A stretch of 64,000 bases of DNA from contig WQWN01000001.1 in NCBI GenBank assembly GCA_009785325.1, positions 1 through 64,000 on the forward strand, given 5' to 3'. The notes below the pieces were generated by a model that had not been told where the DNA came from, made no database searches, and worked only from the letters and a program-made list of their open reading frames with translations. The DNA comes from Candidatus Saccharimonadota bacterium (GTDB lineage: Bacteria; Patescibacteriota; Saccharimonadia; Saccharimonadales; Saccharimonadaceae). Of the stretch, positions 6,758 through 14,775 are shown piece after piece (positions within the stretch are counted from its first letter, which is position 1; each line of letters opens with the position of its first letter). The translations under genes and the position numbers were made by a program.

Positions 6758-7783
6758 ATGCGAGAGACGATTTTGACAGGAGTGAGAGCGAATGAGGAGC
6801 CGACGCTGGGGAATTTTCTAGGGGCTTATGTGCCGATGGTGGAGCTGGCGAAGAAGTATGCAGGGGAGAAAGATGTGAATATGTTTGTGCCGGACTTGCA
6901 TAGTTTCACTACGCCGATTGAACATGAGGAGCTGTATGGGCAGATAATTCGTGGAGTGAAGTACTATATGGCGGCGGGGCTACCGGTGGATAGTGAGGGT
7001 GTGTCAGTTTATCGGCAGAGTTTTGTGTCGGCGCATAGCGAGATGGCTTGGATTTTGTCGTGTTTTACGGGGTTTGGGGAGATGCAGAGGATGACACAAT
7101 TTAAGGATAAGAGTGAGGATCTGCGAGATAGTGTATCAGTGGGGCTGTTTAGTTATCCGGTTTTGATGGCGGGGGATATTTTGCTGTACTCGGCGAAGTA
7201 CGTGCCTGTGGGCGAGGATCAGTTCCAGCACTTGGAGATCACGCGAGATATAGCGATGCGGATGAATCGAAAATTCGGTGAGATTTTCACTGTGCCTGTG
7301 AAGACGGCAGAGCAGGTGAAGTTTATGAATCTAGATGAAGGACTGAGAGTTCGGAGCTTGACAGAGCCAGAGAAAAAGATGAGTAAGTCGGCGGAAAATG
7401 AGAATTCGAAGATTTTGTTGTCGGATAAACCAGAGGTGGCGGCGAAGAAGATTATGAGCGCGACGACAGACTCGGTGGGGAAAATTAAGTTTGATATGTT
7501 TAATCAACCGGGAGTAAGTAATCTGCTGCAAATCGTGAGCCTACTGAAGGGCGTGCCGCTACAGGATGTAATTTCGCGGTGGGTGGGAGAGACAAGGTAT
7601 GGAGATCTGAAGAATGAAACAGCGGAAGTCGTGCGGAGGTTTTTGGTGGAATTTCAGGAGAAAGTGGCGGCGATTTCGGATGATGATGTCTTGAAGGTGT
7701 TGGAGCAGGGCGAGGAGCGGGCGCGAGTGAAGGCGGGAGCGAAGCTTCTGGAGGTGCAGAAGGTTTTGGGACTTAGGCGCTAA
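6758..7783 (+). CDS. trpS: Tryptophan-tRNA ligase
   Basis: The 341-residue class I synthetase has PTLGNFLGA (residues 15-23, the HIGH-type motif), GDILLYSAKYVPVGEDQFQHLE and KMSKS (207-211), and charges tRNA-Trp, whose CCA-anticodon gene lies at 14664. ATG 6758 is supported by a perfect AGGAGG (6746-6751) with a 6-nt gap. An in-frame TTG at 6743 lies upstream of that site and is rejected. The Trp-codon leader ORF immediately upstream suggests regulation by tryptophan or charged tRNA-Trp supply. Confidence 0.96.
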   Translation: MRETILTGVRANEEPTLGNFLGAYVPMVELAKKYAGEKDVNMFVPDLHSFTTPIEHEELYGQIIRGVKYYMAAGLPVDSEGVSVYRQSFVSAHSEMAWILSCFTGFGEMQRMTQFKDKSEDLRDSVSVGLFSYPVLMAGDILLYSAKYVPVGEDQFQHLEITRDIAMRMNRKFGEIFTVPVKTAEQVKFMNLDEGLRVRSLTEPEKKMSKSAENENSKILLSDKPEVAAKKIMSATTDSVGKIKFDMFNQPGVSNLLQIVSLLKGVPLQDVISRWVGETRYGDLKNETAEVVRRFLVEFQEKVAAISDDDVLKVLEQGEERARVKAGAKLLEVQKVLGLRR

Positions 7784-7821
7784 CAGAGGCGGAGAGTTGT
7801 GATTTGTGATATAATGCGCGT

Positions 7822-8970
7822 ATGAAGTTTTCGAAAAAAGATGTGGTGAAGATTTTGTGGGAGTTTGATCGGCTGGATGGAGCGGAAGTTGTTGATGATG
7901 CGCTAATAACTATCATCTCAGTGAAGAATCCTGACCCGAAGAATACTTTGCTGAGTTTTGCTTTTAATGGGGTGAATTATTTTGCGTTGTTTGATGAAGT
8001 GGATGACGACCTGGAAAAAGTGAAGGCGAATGTGAAGCGAGTGGCGCCGAATGCCGAGGTAGAGGTGTTGAGAAGCCCGAAAATGGAAGAGTTCGGGGCG
8101 AAGTGGAAGGGTAAAGAAATGTATCTGGTGGTGCAATTGAATCAAAAGAGACGGCTGGATGTGTGGTTGAGTGAGAAATATCCGGACGTGAATAGGTCGA
8201 CCTGGGGGAAGTACGTGAAGGAAGGGCGAGTGAAAGTAGGGGGTGTGATAGAGACGAAGTCGAGTCGAATGGTGGAGGAGAAGGACGGGATCGAGGTAGA
8301 TCTACCTGAGGATTTGGAATTTAAGGATGAGCTAAGAGTGATCTATGAAGACGATGACGTGGTGGTGATCGATAAGCCTGCGGGGGTTTTGACGCACTCG
8401 AAGGGGAATTTGAATGATGAATTTACGGTGGCGAATTTCTTTGAGCGAAGGGCGGTAGATTTGGAAGAGTCGAATCGGGTAGGTGTAGTGCATCGACTTG
8501 ATCGAGAGACTTCTGGTGTGATGATCGGGGCGAAGACAGAAGCGGCGCGGCTGAAACTACAGAAGCAGTTTAGCGATCGGAAAGTGCGGAAAGTTTATTA
8601 TGCAGTGGTGGATGGGCGACCGAAGACAGATAAAGCATTGATAAGTTTGCCGATCGCACGAAATATGAAACGGCCGACAACTTTTGTCGTGAGTCCAAAT
8701 GGGCGACCTGCGGAGACGGTTTATGAGGTAGTGAAATCAGGGGATGAGTTCTCGTTAGTGAGACTGGAGCCGAAGACGGGGCGGACACATCAAATTAGGA
8801 TTCATATGAAGTATGTCGGGTGTCCGATCGTGGGGGATAGGATTTATGGCGAAGAGGGAGATGGGCGGATGTACTTACATGCGGCTGAATTGGAAGTGAC
8901 GCTACCGAATGGGGAGCGGAAAGTCTTTAAGTCTGAAGTACCGAGTGAATTTATGGCGAAGGCGGAATAA
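7822..8970 (+). CDS. RluA-family pseudouridine synthase with extra N-terminal domain
   Basis: The 382-residue product has an S4 RNA-binding domain (about 112-150) and an RluA/RluD-type catalytic domain (about 165-375), with HRLDRETSG carrying the catalytic Asp, KVYYAVVDG and LEPKTGRTHQIRIH. It should convert uridine to pseudouridine in rRNA or tRNA; the target cannot be told. The first roughly 105 residues are unusual for this family and I do not recognise them. TATAAT ends 6 nt before the ATG (leaderless). The stop overlaps the next gene in TAATG. Confidence 0.88.
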   Translation: MKFSKKDVVKILWEFDRLDGAEVVDDALITIISVKNPDPKNTLLSFAFNGVNYFALFDEVDDDLEKVKANVKRVAPNAEVEVLRSPKMEEFGAKWKGKEMYLVVQLNQKRRLDVWLSEKYPDVNRSTWGKYVKEGRVKVGGVIETKSSRMVEEKDGIEVDLPEDLEFKDELRVIYEDDDVVVIDKPAGVLTHSKGNLNDEFTVANFFERRAVDLEESNRVGVVHRLDRETSGVMIGAKTEAARLKLQKQFSDRKVRKVYYAVVDGRPKTDKALISLPIARNMKRPTTFVVSPNGRPAETVYEVVKSGDEFSLVRLEPKTGRTHQIRIHMKYVGCPIVGDRIYGEEGDGRMYLHAAELEVTLPNGERKVFKSEVPSEFMAKAE

Positions 8971-9749
8971 TGCAAGTTGAACTGCAGACCGTGGGCGACG
9001 TAGTGCGACGAGTGCATTTTGTAATTCTAGAGATAGAGCGAGGCTTTGGGTTTGAAGAGGTAGTAGCGGCGATTGGAAGTGAGGGAGTGGTACGAGTAGA
9101 CCCAACGATTCACGAAAAACAAAAGACCGAACAGATCAATGTGGAAGATGTGGCGTTTTTGGAGAGAATTTGTAGGAATAAACAGGCAGGGAGGCAGGTT
9201 TTTCTGCTGGTGGGGACAGAGAAAATGGGCGAAGTAGCGCAGAATAAGTTTCTGAAATTGCTTGAGGAGCCTGCTGAGAATGTAGGATTTGTGTTTTTGA
9301 CAGAAGATAGCGGGAATTTGTTGGAGACGGTGAAAAGTCGAGCGCAGATATTTAGGGTGACGAGGATTAGCGATAAAGAGTCGGAAGAGTTATTGAGTGA
9401 AGTGGACGCGGTAAAGAAGAGGCAAATTTGGTTTCTAGCGGCTGGGCTACCTGGGGAAATTAAGAAGTTGGCTGAGGACGGAGATTATTTTGATGAACGA
9501 AAAAAGCTGATCGATGTGGCGAAGGTGCTTATTAACGGAAGTGACTACGATAAGATGAAGGTAATTCAAACATTAAAGGATGATCGAGAGCGAGCAGTGG
9601 AAGTAGTTGAGTTGGCAATTCAAATAATGAAAGCGACTACAGAGAAAGATGGAAGCGTAAAGAAGCTAGGGGAATTAAATGCGGCGCATGAAATGCTGGC
9701 AGGGAATATAGGAGTAAGACTAGCGCTAGTGGGATGTGTAGGGTGTTAA
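8970..9749 (+). CDS. holB: DNA polymerase III delta' subunit-like protein
   Basis: The 259-residue product has a diverged clamp-loader ATPase fold: VFLLVGTEKMGEVAQNKFLKLLEEP followed by VGFVFLTEDSGNLLETVKSRAQIF, matching the LLKTLEEP...SRCQ stretch of DnaX and HolB. No Walker A is present, as expected for delta' rather than gamma/tau (the latter is encoded at 45853). It is shorter than typical HolB (about 330 residues) and the N-terminus is weakly conserved. It probably joins the DnaX-HolA clamp loader. It is translationally coupled to the pseudouridine synthase by a one-base overlap. Confidence 0.75.
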   Translation: MQVELQTVGDVVRRVHFVILEIERGFGFEEVVAAIGSEGVVRVDPTIHEKQKTEQINVEDVAFLERICRNKQAGRQVFLLVGTEKMGEVAQNKFLKLLEEPAENVGFVFLTEDSGNLLETVKSRAQIFRVTRISDKESEELLSEVDAVKKRQIWFLAAGLPGEIKKLAEDGDYFDERKKLIDVAKVLINGSDYDKMKVIQTLKDDRERAVEVVELAIQIMKATTEKDGSVKKLGELNAAHEMLAGNIGVRLALVGCVGC

Positions 9750-9768
9750 AATATGATAAAATAGTATT

Positions 9769-10449
9769 ATGGTCGGAATAGGACTAATTGCGTTGCTTTG
9801 TGTGGGTTTGATTTTCTTTGTGCCGAGGGAGCGGGGCGAGGATGAAGATGATGAGATATCAAGCACACTGTCTGGGCAGCTAGATAAGCTCTGGAAAATT
9901 GCACAGGATGCGATCAAAGAACAGAAAGTGATGCGGGCAGAAAAGGCGCTTTTGACGATTTTGAAATTTGACGAGAGGAATGCGGCGGCGTATAACCGGT
10001 TGGGGATTTTATATGCGAAACAGAGACAGTTTAAAGAGGCAATTGAGTGTTTTGAGATCGCACAAAGCCTAGATAGTAACGCGTCGAGTTTGCATAACGT
10101 AGGACTGATTTGCTTGGAGACTGGGAAATATGAAAAAGCGGCGATGGCTTTTGAGCAGGCACTCGAAATGGAGGGAGATCTGCCGAATAGATATATTGCA
10201 TATGCGAAGGCGCAGGAGAATTTGGGGAATGTAAAAAAAGCCGTGGAGGCGCTTGAGATGGCCTTTATGTTGGATAAGTCGCCGCAAATTCTGCGACAGA
10301 TGTTGATTATTTACGCAAACGAGGAAGATGCTGAGAAAGTTGAAGAGACGAAGGCGCGACTAGTGAAACTACTTGAGGAGCGACGAGAGAAAGCAAGTAA
10401 ACAGAAGCGACCAGGTAAGTTTATGCAACGGCAACGGAAAGTAATGTAA
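9769..10449 (+). CDS. Membrane-anchored tetratricopeptide-repeat protein
   Basis: The 226-residue product has an N-terminal membrane segment (about 2-19), an acidic linker, then TPR-like helices from about 55 to 190 (AAAYNRLGILYAKQRQFKEAIECFEIA, SLHNVGLICLETGKYEKAAMAFEQAL), and a strongly basic tail. TPRs usually mediate protein contacts; the partner is unknown. TAAAAT (9757-9762, TGA before it) ends 6 nt before the ATG, so the mRNA looks leaderless. A bidirectional terminator separates it from rpmG. Confidence 0.8.
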   Translation: MVGIGLIALLCVGLIFFVPRERGEDEDDEISSTLSGQLDKLWKIAQDAIKEQKVMRAEKALLTILKFDERNAAAYNRLGILYAKQRQFKEAIECFEIAQSLDSNASSLHNVGLICLETGKYEKAAMAFEQALEMEGDLPNRYIAYAKAQENLGNVKKAVEALEMAFMLDKSPQILRQMLIIYANEEDAEKVEETKARLVKLLEERREKASKQKRPGKFMQRQRKVM

Positions 10450-10464
10450 AGGACTGTGAATTAT

Positions 10465-10493
10465 TAAAACCCGCACTGGCGGTGCGAGTTTTT
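10465..10493. terminator. Bidirectional terminator
   Basis: Stem CGCAC (10472-10476)/GTGCG (10482-10486), flanked by AAAAC and GTTTTT, between convergent genes 9769-10449 and rpmG. It can serve both strands. Confidence 0.75.
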
Positions 10494-10513
10494 GGTTAAT
10501 CTGGTATTTAGGC

Positions 10514-10723
10514 TTAGCCCTTGCGAGGTTTAACTTCGTTACGGCCGAGGTTCTTTTTCGTCTCGGTGTAAGTGACATGCTTGCGGAGGATTGGGTCGTA
10601 TTTCCTTAAGGAAAGCTTATCTGGGGTGTTCATTGTATTTTTTTTCGTGTAGTAAGTACGGTTGCCGCTCTCTTCGCTGACGAGGCCGACGAGTTTTCGC
10701 TTGGTGGTGTTCTTCTTTGACAT
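10514..10723 (-). CDS. rpmG: 50S ribosomal protein bL33, zinc-free form
   Basis: The 69-residue product is recognisable as bL33 from [39 protein letters not shown] and YTETK. In zinc-binding bL33 the sequence reads CSECG and later CPRC-like; here these are SEESG and YDPIL, so no zinc ligands remain. About 15 basic residues extend the C-terminus beyond the usual end. It is minus-strand, transcribed from its own promoter (TTGCAT-17-TACTAT), with a tRNA-Thr gene on the same strand upstream. Confidence 0.93.
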   Translation of the reverse strand: MSKKNTTKRKLVGLVSEESGNRTYYTKKNTMNTPDKLSLRKYDPILRKHVTYTETKKNLGRNEVKPRKG

Positions 10724-10759
10724 TTGATCTCTCTTAAAATTTAATTAGAAACTTGGACT

Positions 10760-10788
10760 ATAGTAGCATGTTGTCGGGAGAAATGCAA
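10760..10788 (-). promoter_or_regulatory. rpmG promoter
   Basis: On the minus strand TTGCAT (10788-10783), a 17-nt spacer and TACTAT (10765-10760). The leader to rpmG is about 30 nt. Confidence 0.6.
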
Positions 10789-10793
10789 TAAAA

Positions 10794-10868
<75 letters not shown>

Positions 10869-10916
10869 AATAGGAGTATTTTAGCATAGATAGCAGGGCT
10901 GGGCTAGCGAGGTGAG

Positions 10917-10945
10917 TTTACAAAACGTGCGACTTGTAATAGAAT
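10917..10945 (+). promoter_or_regulatory. Promoter for the tRNA-Thr/tRNA-Tyr pair
   Basis: TTTACA (10917-10922), a 17-nt spacer and TAGAAT (10940-10945). It ends 14 nt before the first tRNA. Confidence 0.65.
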
Positions 10946-10959
10946 GTGTTGGTAGAAAT

Positions 10960-11036
10960 GCCGCTTTAGCTCAGTTGGTTAGAGCGACTGTTTTGTAAAC
11001 AGTAGGTCTTCGGTTCGAATCCGAAAAGCGGCTCCA
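10960..11036 (+). tRNA. tRNA-Thr (TGT)
   Basis: Acceptor GCCGCTT/AAGCGGC; anticodon stem ACTGT/ACAGT around loop TTTGTAA (anticodon TGT); encoded CCA. Only 7 nt separate it from the tRNA-Tyr gene, so the two are probably cotranscribed. It shares the acceptor style and T discriminator of the Thr-GGT gene on the opposite strand. Confidence 0.95.
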
Positions 11037-11043
11037 TTACTAC

Positions 11044-11128
11044 GCTGGAGTTGAGCAATTGGTTAGCTCCGCAGACTGTAAATCTGCCGCCTTTGGCTAT
11101 GTAGGTTCGAGTCCTATCTCCAGCACCA
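11044..11128 (+). tRNA. tRNA-Tyr (GTA)
   Basis: Class II tRNA of 85 nt: acceptor GCTGGAG/CTCCAGC, anticodon stem GCAGA/TCTGC around CTGTAAA (anticodon GTA), a long variable arm and encoded CCA. The GTA anticodon makes it a potential queuosine target, consistent with tgt and queA in this window. Confidence 0.95.
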
Positions 11129-11137
11129 TGACGATCC

Positions 11138-11164
11138 ACCCAGTCCTTTACGGGACTGGTTTTG
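11138..11164 (+). terminator. Terminator of the tRNA pair
   Basis: CCAGTCC (11140-11146) pairs with GGACTGG (11153-11159) and is followed by TTTT, directly behind tRNA-Tyr. Confidence 0.8.
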
Positions 11165-11181
11165 CTTCTAGATAGAAAAAT

Positions 11182-11220
11182 GCCGCTTCTTTTCAGGAAG
11201 CGGCGGGTTTTACAGTTTTT
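11182..11220. terminator. Strong hairpin terminator
   Basis: An 8-bp stem GCCGCTTC (11182-11189)/GAAGCGGC (11197-11204), with an A-run before it (11175-11179) and T-runs after it. It can terminate both the tRNA transcript and the minus-strand gene that ends at 11221. Confidence 0.75.
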
Positions 11221-11490
11221 TCAGTTGACTTCTTTAGGTGTGTGATGACTACTTATCACAACAGTGAGTGTAGTGAATATGCCGTAGCTGGCGACTGCGA
11301 TGAGTGTGTTCAGTACAGGCATAGTAATGTTAGTAATAAGCATCAGGATGACGCCAGCACTAACATACAATATCGAGTCAAACATGCGGTGCGTGGAGTG
11401 TAGGATGTATTCTTTGGTATCGAAAAATAATACGAGCAAAAACCAAAGAACACCAATAGCAGAACTCCAAATAGGAAGATCTGAGAGCAT
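11221..11490 (-). CDS. Small membrane protein, unknown
   Basis: The 89-residue product has three likely membrane segments (about 8-22, 40-60 and 62-80) and no recognised domain. The start at 11490 is preferred because AAGGAG sits 7 nt upstream; the frame is open to 11532, but that adds a poor N-terminus. It lies between the tRNA terminator and another unknown minus-strand gene. The + strand here lacks the marked G excess of the surrounding core genes, so it may be accessory. Confidence 0.6.
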   Translation of the reverse strand: MLSDLPIWSSAIGVLWFLLVLFFDTKEYILHSTHRMFDSILYVSAGVILMLITNITMPVLNTLIAVASYGIFTTLTVVISSHHTPKEVN

Positions 11491-11605
11491 ACGAACTTCT
11501 CCTTTCTGAATGAGGACTGTAAAGATACTCAAGTGGCTGACTTTTGTGAATGTCGTGAGACTTGAGATTATGGATTATGACAGAGACACTAGAGGTATGT
11601 CAAGA

Positions 11606-11953
11606 CTATCCGTAAGGGTTATACTTGCGTCCAGGTAAGGGGGGAGTTGTAGGAGGAGTAGCGTGACGAGAGGCCGATGCGCGAGGCTTGTCGGTAGTGT
11701 CCTCTTGTTGCGGAGTGTTATCAGAAGGGTCGAAACGCTTGGCTTGGCGGGATTTATGAAGATGGTCTCGTACGACAGAAGAACTCTGATAGCGACGACT
11801 AATATTACGGCGAGCACGGAGGTCGGCAGGATTAGCTCCAGCAATTTTGATTGTAGAGCTGGCTGTTTTGGTAGCTTTTGCAAACGCATGAGAATGCAAT
11901 GCGTCATGCGCGCTAGGTGTGTCAGTTTTGAAGAGTGGTTTTTTGGGATGCAT
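11606..11953 (-). CDS. Small basic, probably disordered protein, unknown
   Basis: The 115-residue product is rich in Ser, Thr, Pro, Arg and Lys, has no membrane segment or recognised domain, and ends in a Pro-rich tail (PPTTPPLPGRKYNPYG). Support for a real gene comes mainly from its promoter: on the minus strand TTGCAA (11991-11986), a 17-nt spacer and TAAAAT (11968-11963), 9 nt before the ATG. Other frames in the same stretch are open too, so the call is moderate. Confidence 0.5.
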   Translation of the reverse strand: MHPKKPLFKTDTPSAHDALHSHAFAKATKTASSTIKIAGANPADLRARRNISRRYQSSSVVRDHLHKSRQAKRFDPSDNTPQQEDTTDKPRASASRHATPPTTPPLPGRKYNPYG

Positions 11954-11962
11954 ACTAAGGAT

Positions 11963-11991
11963 ATTTTATTGAGTTTTGAGAGGTTTTGCAA
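11963..11991 (-). promoter_or_regulatory. Promoter of the 115-residue unknown gene
   Basis: Minus strand TTGCAA-17-TAAAAT. The -10 ends 9 nt before the ATG at 11953, which would give a leader of only two or three nucleotides. Confidence 0.6.
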
Positions 11992-12029
11992 CTGGTGAGT
12001 GCGGAATACTTTACAGTAAAGAGTGGAAG

Positions 12030-13292
12030 TTATTTATCGTTTTTGATGATACGAACGGGCACACGGGCTTTTTCGGCAGCTTCCTGTGCTAGAGTGGCAG
12101 CGCGACAACTTAGGTCACGAAGGGCGTTTGAGTAGTAGAGAAAAGCGTCGTAGGGTGACTTATAGGGACTAAAATAAGAATGGACAGCGCCATCGTCGCT
12201 GGATTTGGTACACATATAATAGACGTGGTCGGAAGTCTGGAGATTTCGCCAGTCGTGGATCAGTTGTTGGTTTTCTGTAGCTAGAATCTTGGGACCGAGG
12301 TCGTAGATATGACGCATAGATTCCTGTTGCATGGAGTTGCCGAGCCAAGCGGAAAGATCACGCTCTGTGTCTGCCCAGGTCACAGTGTAAGGCATAGAAA
12401 CTTCACCGACAGCTTCAGCGGCCTGAACAGCGCCAGAAACAGTAAGGAAGTCACTGTGATCGCAGTGAGACCATTTGGTAATTAGACTTTCGAAGAAATT
12501 AAATATACCACTATCTGCCCATTGATGTTCGCCAAAAGTCTCGTAGTCCATGAAGAGGTTGATGAGAGGGCCGCTAGTGGCGGAGTCATGAAGCCATTTA
12601 ATATAAGTGTCGGTCTGGAGTGGCCATTCTTTCCAGTTGCGATCAGAGAAGCGGAAGGCGAGATCATCGCTGAGGCGGTAGTTTTTCAGGAGGAGCTTAA
12701 TGTTTTTGGTGTCTGTAGGGCGATAAACGTGATTAGGGCTGCGCCACTCGAGGATAGGATCCCAGCCTTCAGCGAGGATGCCTTCGTAACCTTTTTCGTC
12801 GGCCCATTGGGCGAGATCATTATTGTAGGAGAGTTCGGTATTGCGGAAGATTTTAGGGGTGACGCTGAAAGTTTCTTTGATCTTTTTCTCGTGTGCTTCG
12901 ACTTGTCGCTCGAATTCTTCGCGAGAATAAAAGAAGGCGAGGGAGTGATAATATGTCTCGGCGACGATTTCGACGCGGCCAGTGGCGACGAGACGCTGGA
13001 ATGATGCGATAATGTCCGGGCAGCATTTTTCGGCCTGCTCGATAAAAGTACCAGAGATAGAAAGGGAGAATTTGAATTCGGGGTGGGCGGCGAGGAGCTT
13101 TTCAAGCATGGCGTTCATGGGGCGATAAGACTTTTCGGCGACTTTTTGCATGATTTTGGCGTTATTAGTATCTGACTGGTGGTCGTGATCGCTAAAATAG
13201 CCATGATCATGGCCAGCGTTGAAGATACTGTACTTTTTGACGCGGTGTGGCTGATGGACGTGCAGATATAGCACGATTGAGCGTTTTGTCAC
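12030..13292 (-). CDS. Glycoside hydrolase family 57 protein (alpha-amylase-like)
   Basis: The 420-residue product matches the GH57 catalytic domain: LYLHVHQPHRVKKY at the N-terminus, EIVAETYYHSLAFF, FRNTELSY with the nucleophile Glu153, and LFMDYETFGEH with the acid/base Asp249. GH57 members hydrolyse or branch alpha-1,4-glucans. There is no signal peptide, so it is cytoplasmic. The start is GTG with AGGAGG placed inside the end of the upstream glycosyltransferase gene, so the two are one operon. Together with the GT4 and the branching enzyme at 15800 it suggests storage-glucan metabolism. Confidence 0.9.
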   Translation of the reverse strand: MTKRSIVLYLHVHQPHRVKKYSIFNAGHDHGYFSDHDHQSDTNNAKIMQKVAEKSYRPMNAMLEKLLAAHPEFKFSLSISGTFIEQAEKCCPDIIASFQRLVATGRVEIVAETYYHSLAFFYSREEFERQVEAHEKKIKETFSVTPKIFRNTELSYNNDLAQWADEKGYEGILAEGWDPILEWRSPNHVYRPTDTKNIKLLLKNYRLSDDLAFRFSDRNWKEWPLQTDTYIKWLHDSATSGPLINLFMDYETFGEHQWADSGIFNFFESLITKWSHCDHSDFLTVSGAVQAAEAVGEVSMPYTVTWADTERDLSAWLGNSMQQESMRHIYDLGPKILATENQQLIHDWRNLQTSDHVYYMCTKSSDDGAVHSYFSPYKSPYDAFLYYSNALRDLSCRAATLAQEAAEKARVPVRIIKNDK

Positions 13293-13294
13293 CG

Positions 13295-14518
13295 CTATTT
13301 ACCTCCTGGATTCATGGCTTTATTATATGCCGTGAAGCATTTGTGTGCAACGTCGTCCCATGTGATGTTTGTATATTCGCGCTGGATATTATCCTGAAGT
13401 ACTGAAAGAAGAACTGGGGATTTAGCGACGTTGATAATCTCGTCGGCTAGCGTATCGATATCCCAATAGTCGTAACGGAAGATAGAGCCAAGTATCTCAC
13501 CAACACCTGATTGTTTGGTGATTATGAGAGCGTTACCGTGATGGGCGGCCTCGAGAGCAGTGAGACCGAACGGTTCAGAGACAGAAGACATGACGAAGAC
13601 GTCTGAAGCGGAATAGATGTCACGAAGTTGTTTGCCGCGGATGAAGCCAGTGAAGATTACTTTATCAACAATACCGAGATCGGCGGCAAGGCGAATGAGT
13701 TCGTCGCGTTGCTCTCCGTCTCCTGCGAAGAGGAAAATGAGTTTGTCGTGAGATTGGATCGCACGGGCGGCGGCGCGTACGAGATAAGTCATGCCTTTTT
13801 GAATTGTGAAGCGACCGACAGTGGAGATGATTGTGTATCCTTGAGATTTCATATGTTCTAGATAGTGGAGAGTAGATTCGTCGTACTGGTATTTTTCTTT
13901 GTCGTAAGCTTCTGCGTCGAAACCATTATAGACGACGTCAATTTTTTCAGCGGGGATGTTGTAACGGGAGACGATAATGTCTTTTGTAGCTTGAGATACA
14001 GCAACGATGTGATCAGCTTCGCAGAGACCGTGATACTCAATCTCGTGGATTACAGGGTTACCTCCGTCAGCGCCGCTACGGTCGAACTCAGTGGCGTGGA
14101 CATGAGCGATAAAAGGTATGCCATGAAGTCTTTTAGCGAGGATGCCAGCTTCGAAGGTGAGCCAGTCGTGGGCGTGGACAGTTTCGGGCTTATTGTCCTC
14201 CAGATAGCGAACGACGTAGTCGCAATAGAGGCGCTGGATATCACGAATAGAACGAATCTCACCTGGGTCTTTGTGGTTGAAGTTAATTGCTTCGATAAAA
14301 CTAGTATCATAAGCACCCATACCGAACTTGTAGAGAGGGTCGAGATGAGTGGCAGAGAGAATATTCATGAAAGAAATGTTATGTTCGGCGACATAAGGAA
14401 CAATGAAGTCGATTTCGGCTCCTTGGGCGGCAAGAGACTTGGATAGGAAATAGCACGCTACTCCTAATCCTCCACTATTATGAGGGGGGAGTTCCCACCC
14501 TAGCATTAATACTTTCAA
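13295..14518 (-). CDS. GT4 glycosyltransferase, glycogen-synthase-like
   Basis: The 407-residue GT-B enzyme begins MKVLMLGWELPPHNSGGLGVAC, the substrate-loop type of glycogen/starch synthases. It continues with VHAHDWLTFEAG, VVYNGFD, STVGRFTIQKGMTYLVRAA, FLFAGDGEQRD and the donor-site SSVSEPFGLTALEA. It probably extends an alpha-glucan from a nucleotide sugar; ADP- or UDP-glucose cannot be told. It heads the operon with the GH57 gene from promoter TTGAAA-17-TATACT. No glgC is visible in the window. Confidence 0.88.
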   Translation of the reverse strand: MKVLMLGWELPPHNSGGLGVACYFLSKSLAAQGAEIDFIVPYVAEHNISFMNILSATHLDPLYKFGMGAYDTSFIEAINFNHKDPGEIRSIRDIQRLYCDYVVRYLEDNKPETVHAHDWLTFEAGILAKRLHGIPFIAHVHATEFDRSGADGGNPVIHEIEYHGLCEADHIVAVSQATKDIIVSRYNIPAEKIDVVYNGFDAEAYDKEKYQYDESTLHYLEHMKSQGYTIISTVGRFTIQKGMTYLVRAAARAIQSHDKLIFLFAGDGEQRDELIRLAADLGIVDKVIFTGFIRGKQLRDIYSASDVFVMSSVSEPFGLTALEAAHHGNALIITKQSGVGEILGSIFRYDYWDIDTLADEIINVAKSPVLLSVLQDNIQREYTNITWDDVAHKCFTAYNKAMNPGGK

Positions 14519-14556
14519 CTTTTCCCGTCTTTCTCTTTGTGTTTATTCTATCTGTC

Positions 14557-14585
14557 AGTATACCTTGTGGCGTAAGCGGTTTCAA
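14557..14585 (-). promoter_or_regulatory. Promoter of the GT4-GH57 operon
   Basis: On the minus strand TTGAAA (14585-14580), a 17-nt spacer and TATACT (14562-14557). The leader is about 35 nt. Confidence 0.7.
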
Positions 14586-14648
14586 CTCTTGTTTTTGAAT
14601 GGTTTAGTGTTGTGATATTGTGTATGGAAATTCGGGGGCGGAGCATGA

Positions 14649-14654
14649 TAGAAT
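14649..14654 (+). promoter_or_regulatory. tRNA-Trp -10 element
   Basis: TAGAAT preceded by TGA (extended -10), nine bases before the tRNA-Trp 5' end. Confidence 0.5.
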
Positions 14655-14663
14655 AGAAGAGAC

Positions 14664-14740
14664 AGGGGCTTAGCTCAGTTGGCTAGAGTGTCGGTCTCCA
14701 AAACCGAAGGTCGCAGGTTCGAGCCCTGCAGCCCCTGCCA
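14664..14740 (+). tRNA. tRNA-Trp (CCA)
   Basis: Acceptor AGGGGCT/AGCCCCT; anticodon stem TCGGT/ACCGA around loop CTCCAAA (anticodon CCA); T arm GCAGGTTCGAGCCCTGC; CCA encoded. A CCA-reading tRNA plus in-use TGA stops indicates genetic code 11. An HNH gene of unlike composition begins 36 nt downstream. Confidence 0.95.
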
Positions 14741-14775
14741 TCAAGTAATAGTATTTTAATTATTAAGAAATCATA

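Noticed and set aside
11663-11998. Plus-strand gene opposite the 115-residue minus-strand ORF
   Set aside because: No promoter or ribosome site; the minus strand has a TTGCAA-17-TAAAAT promoter at the right distance.
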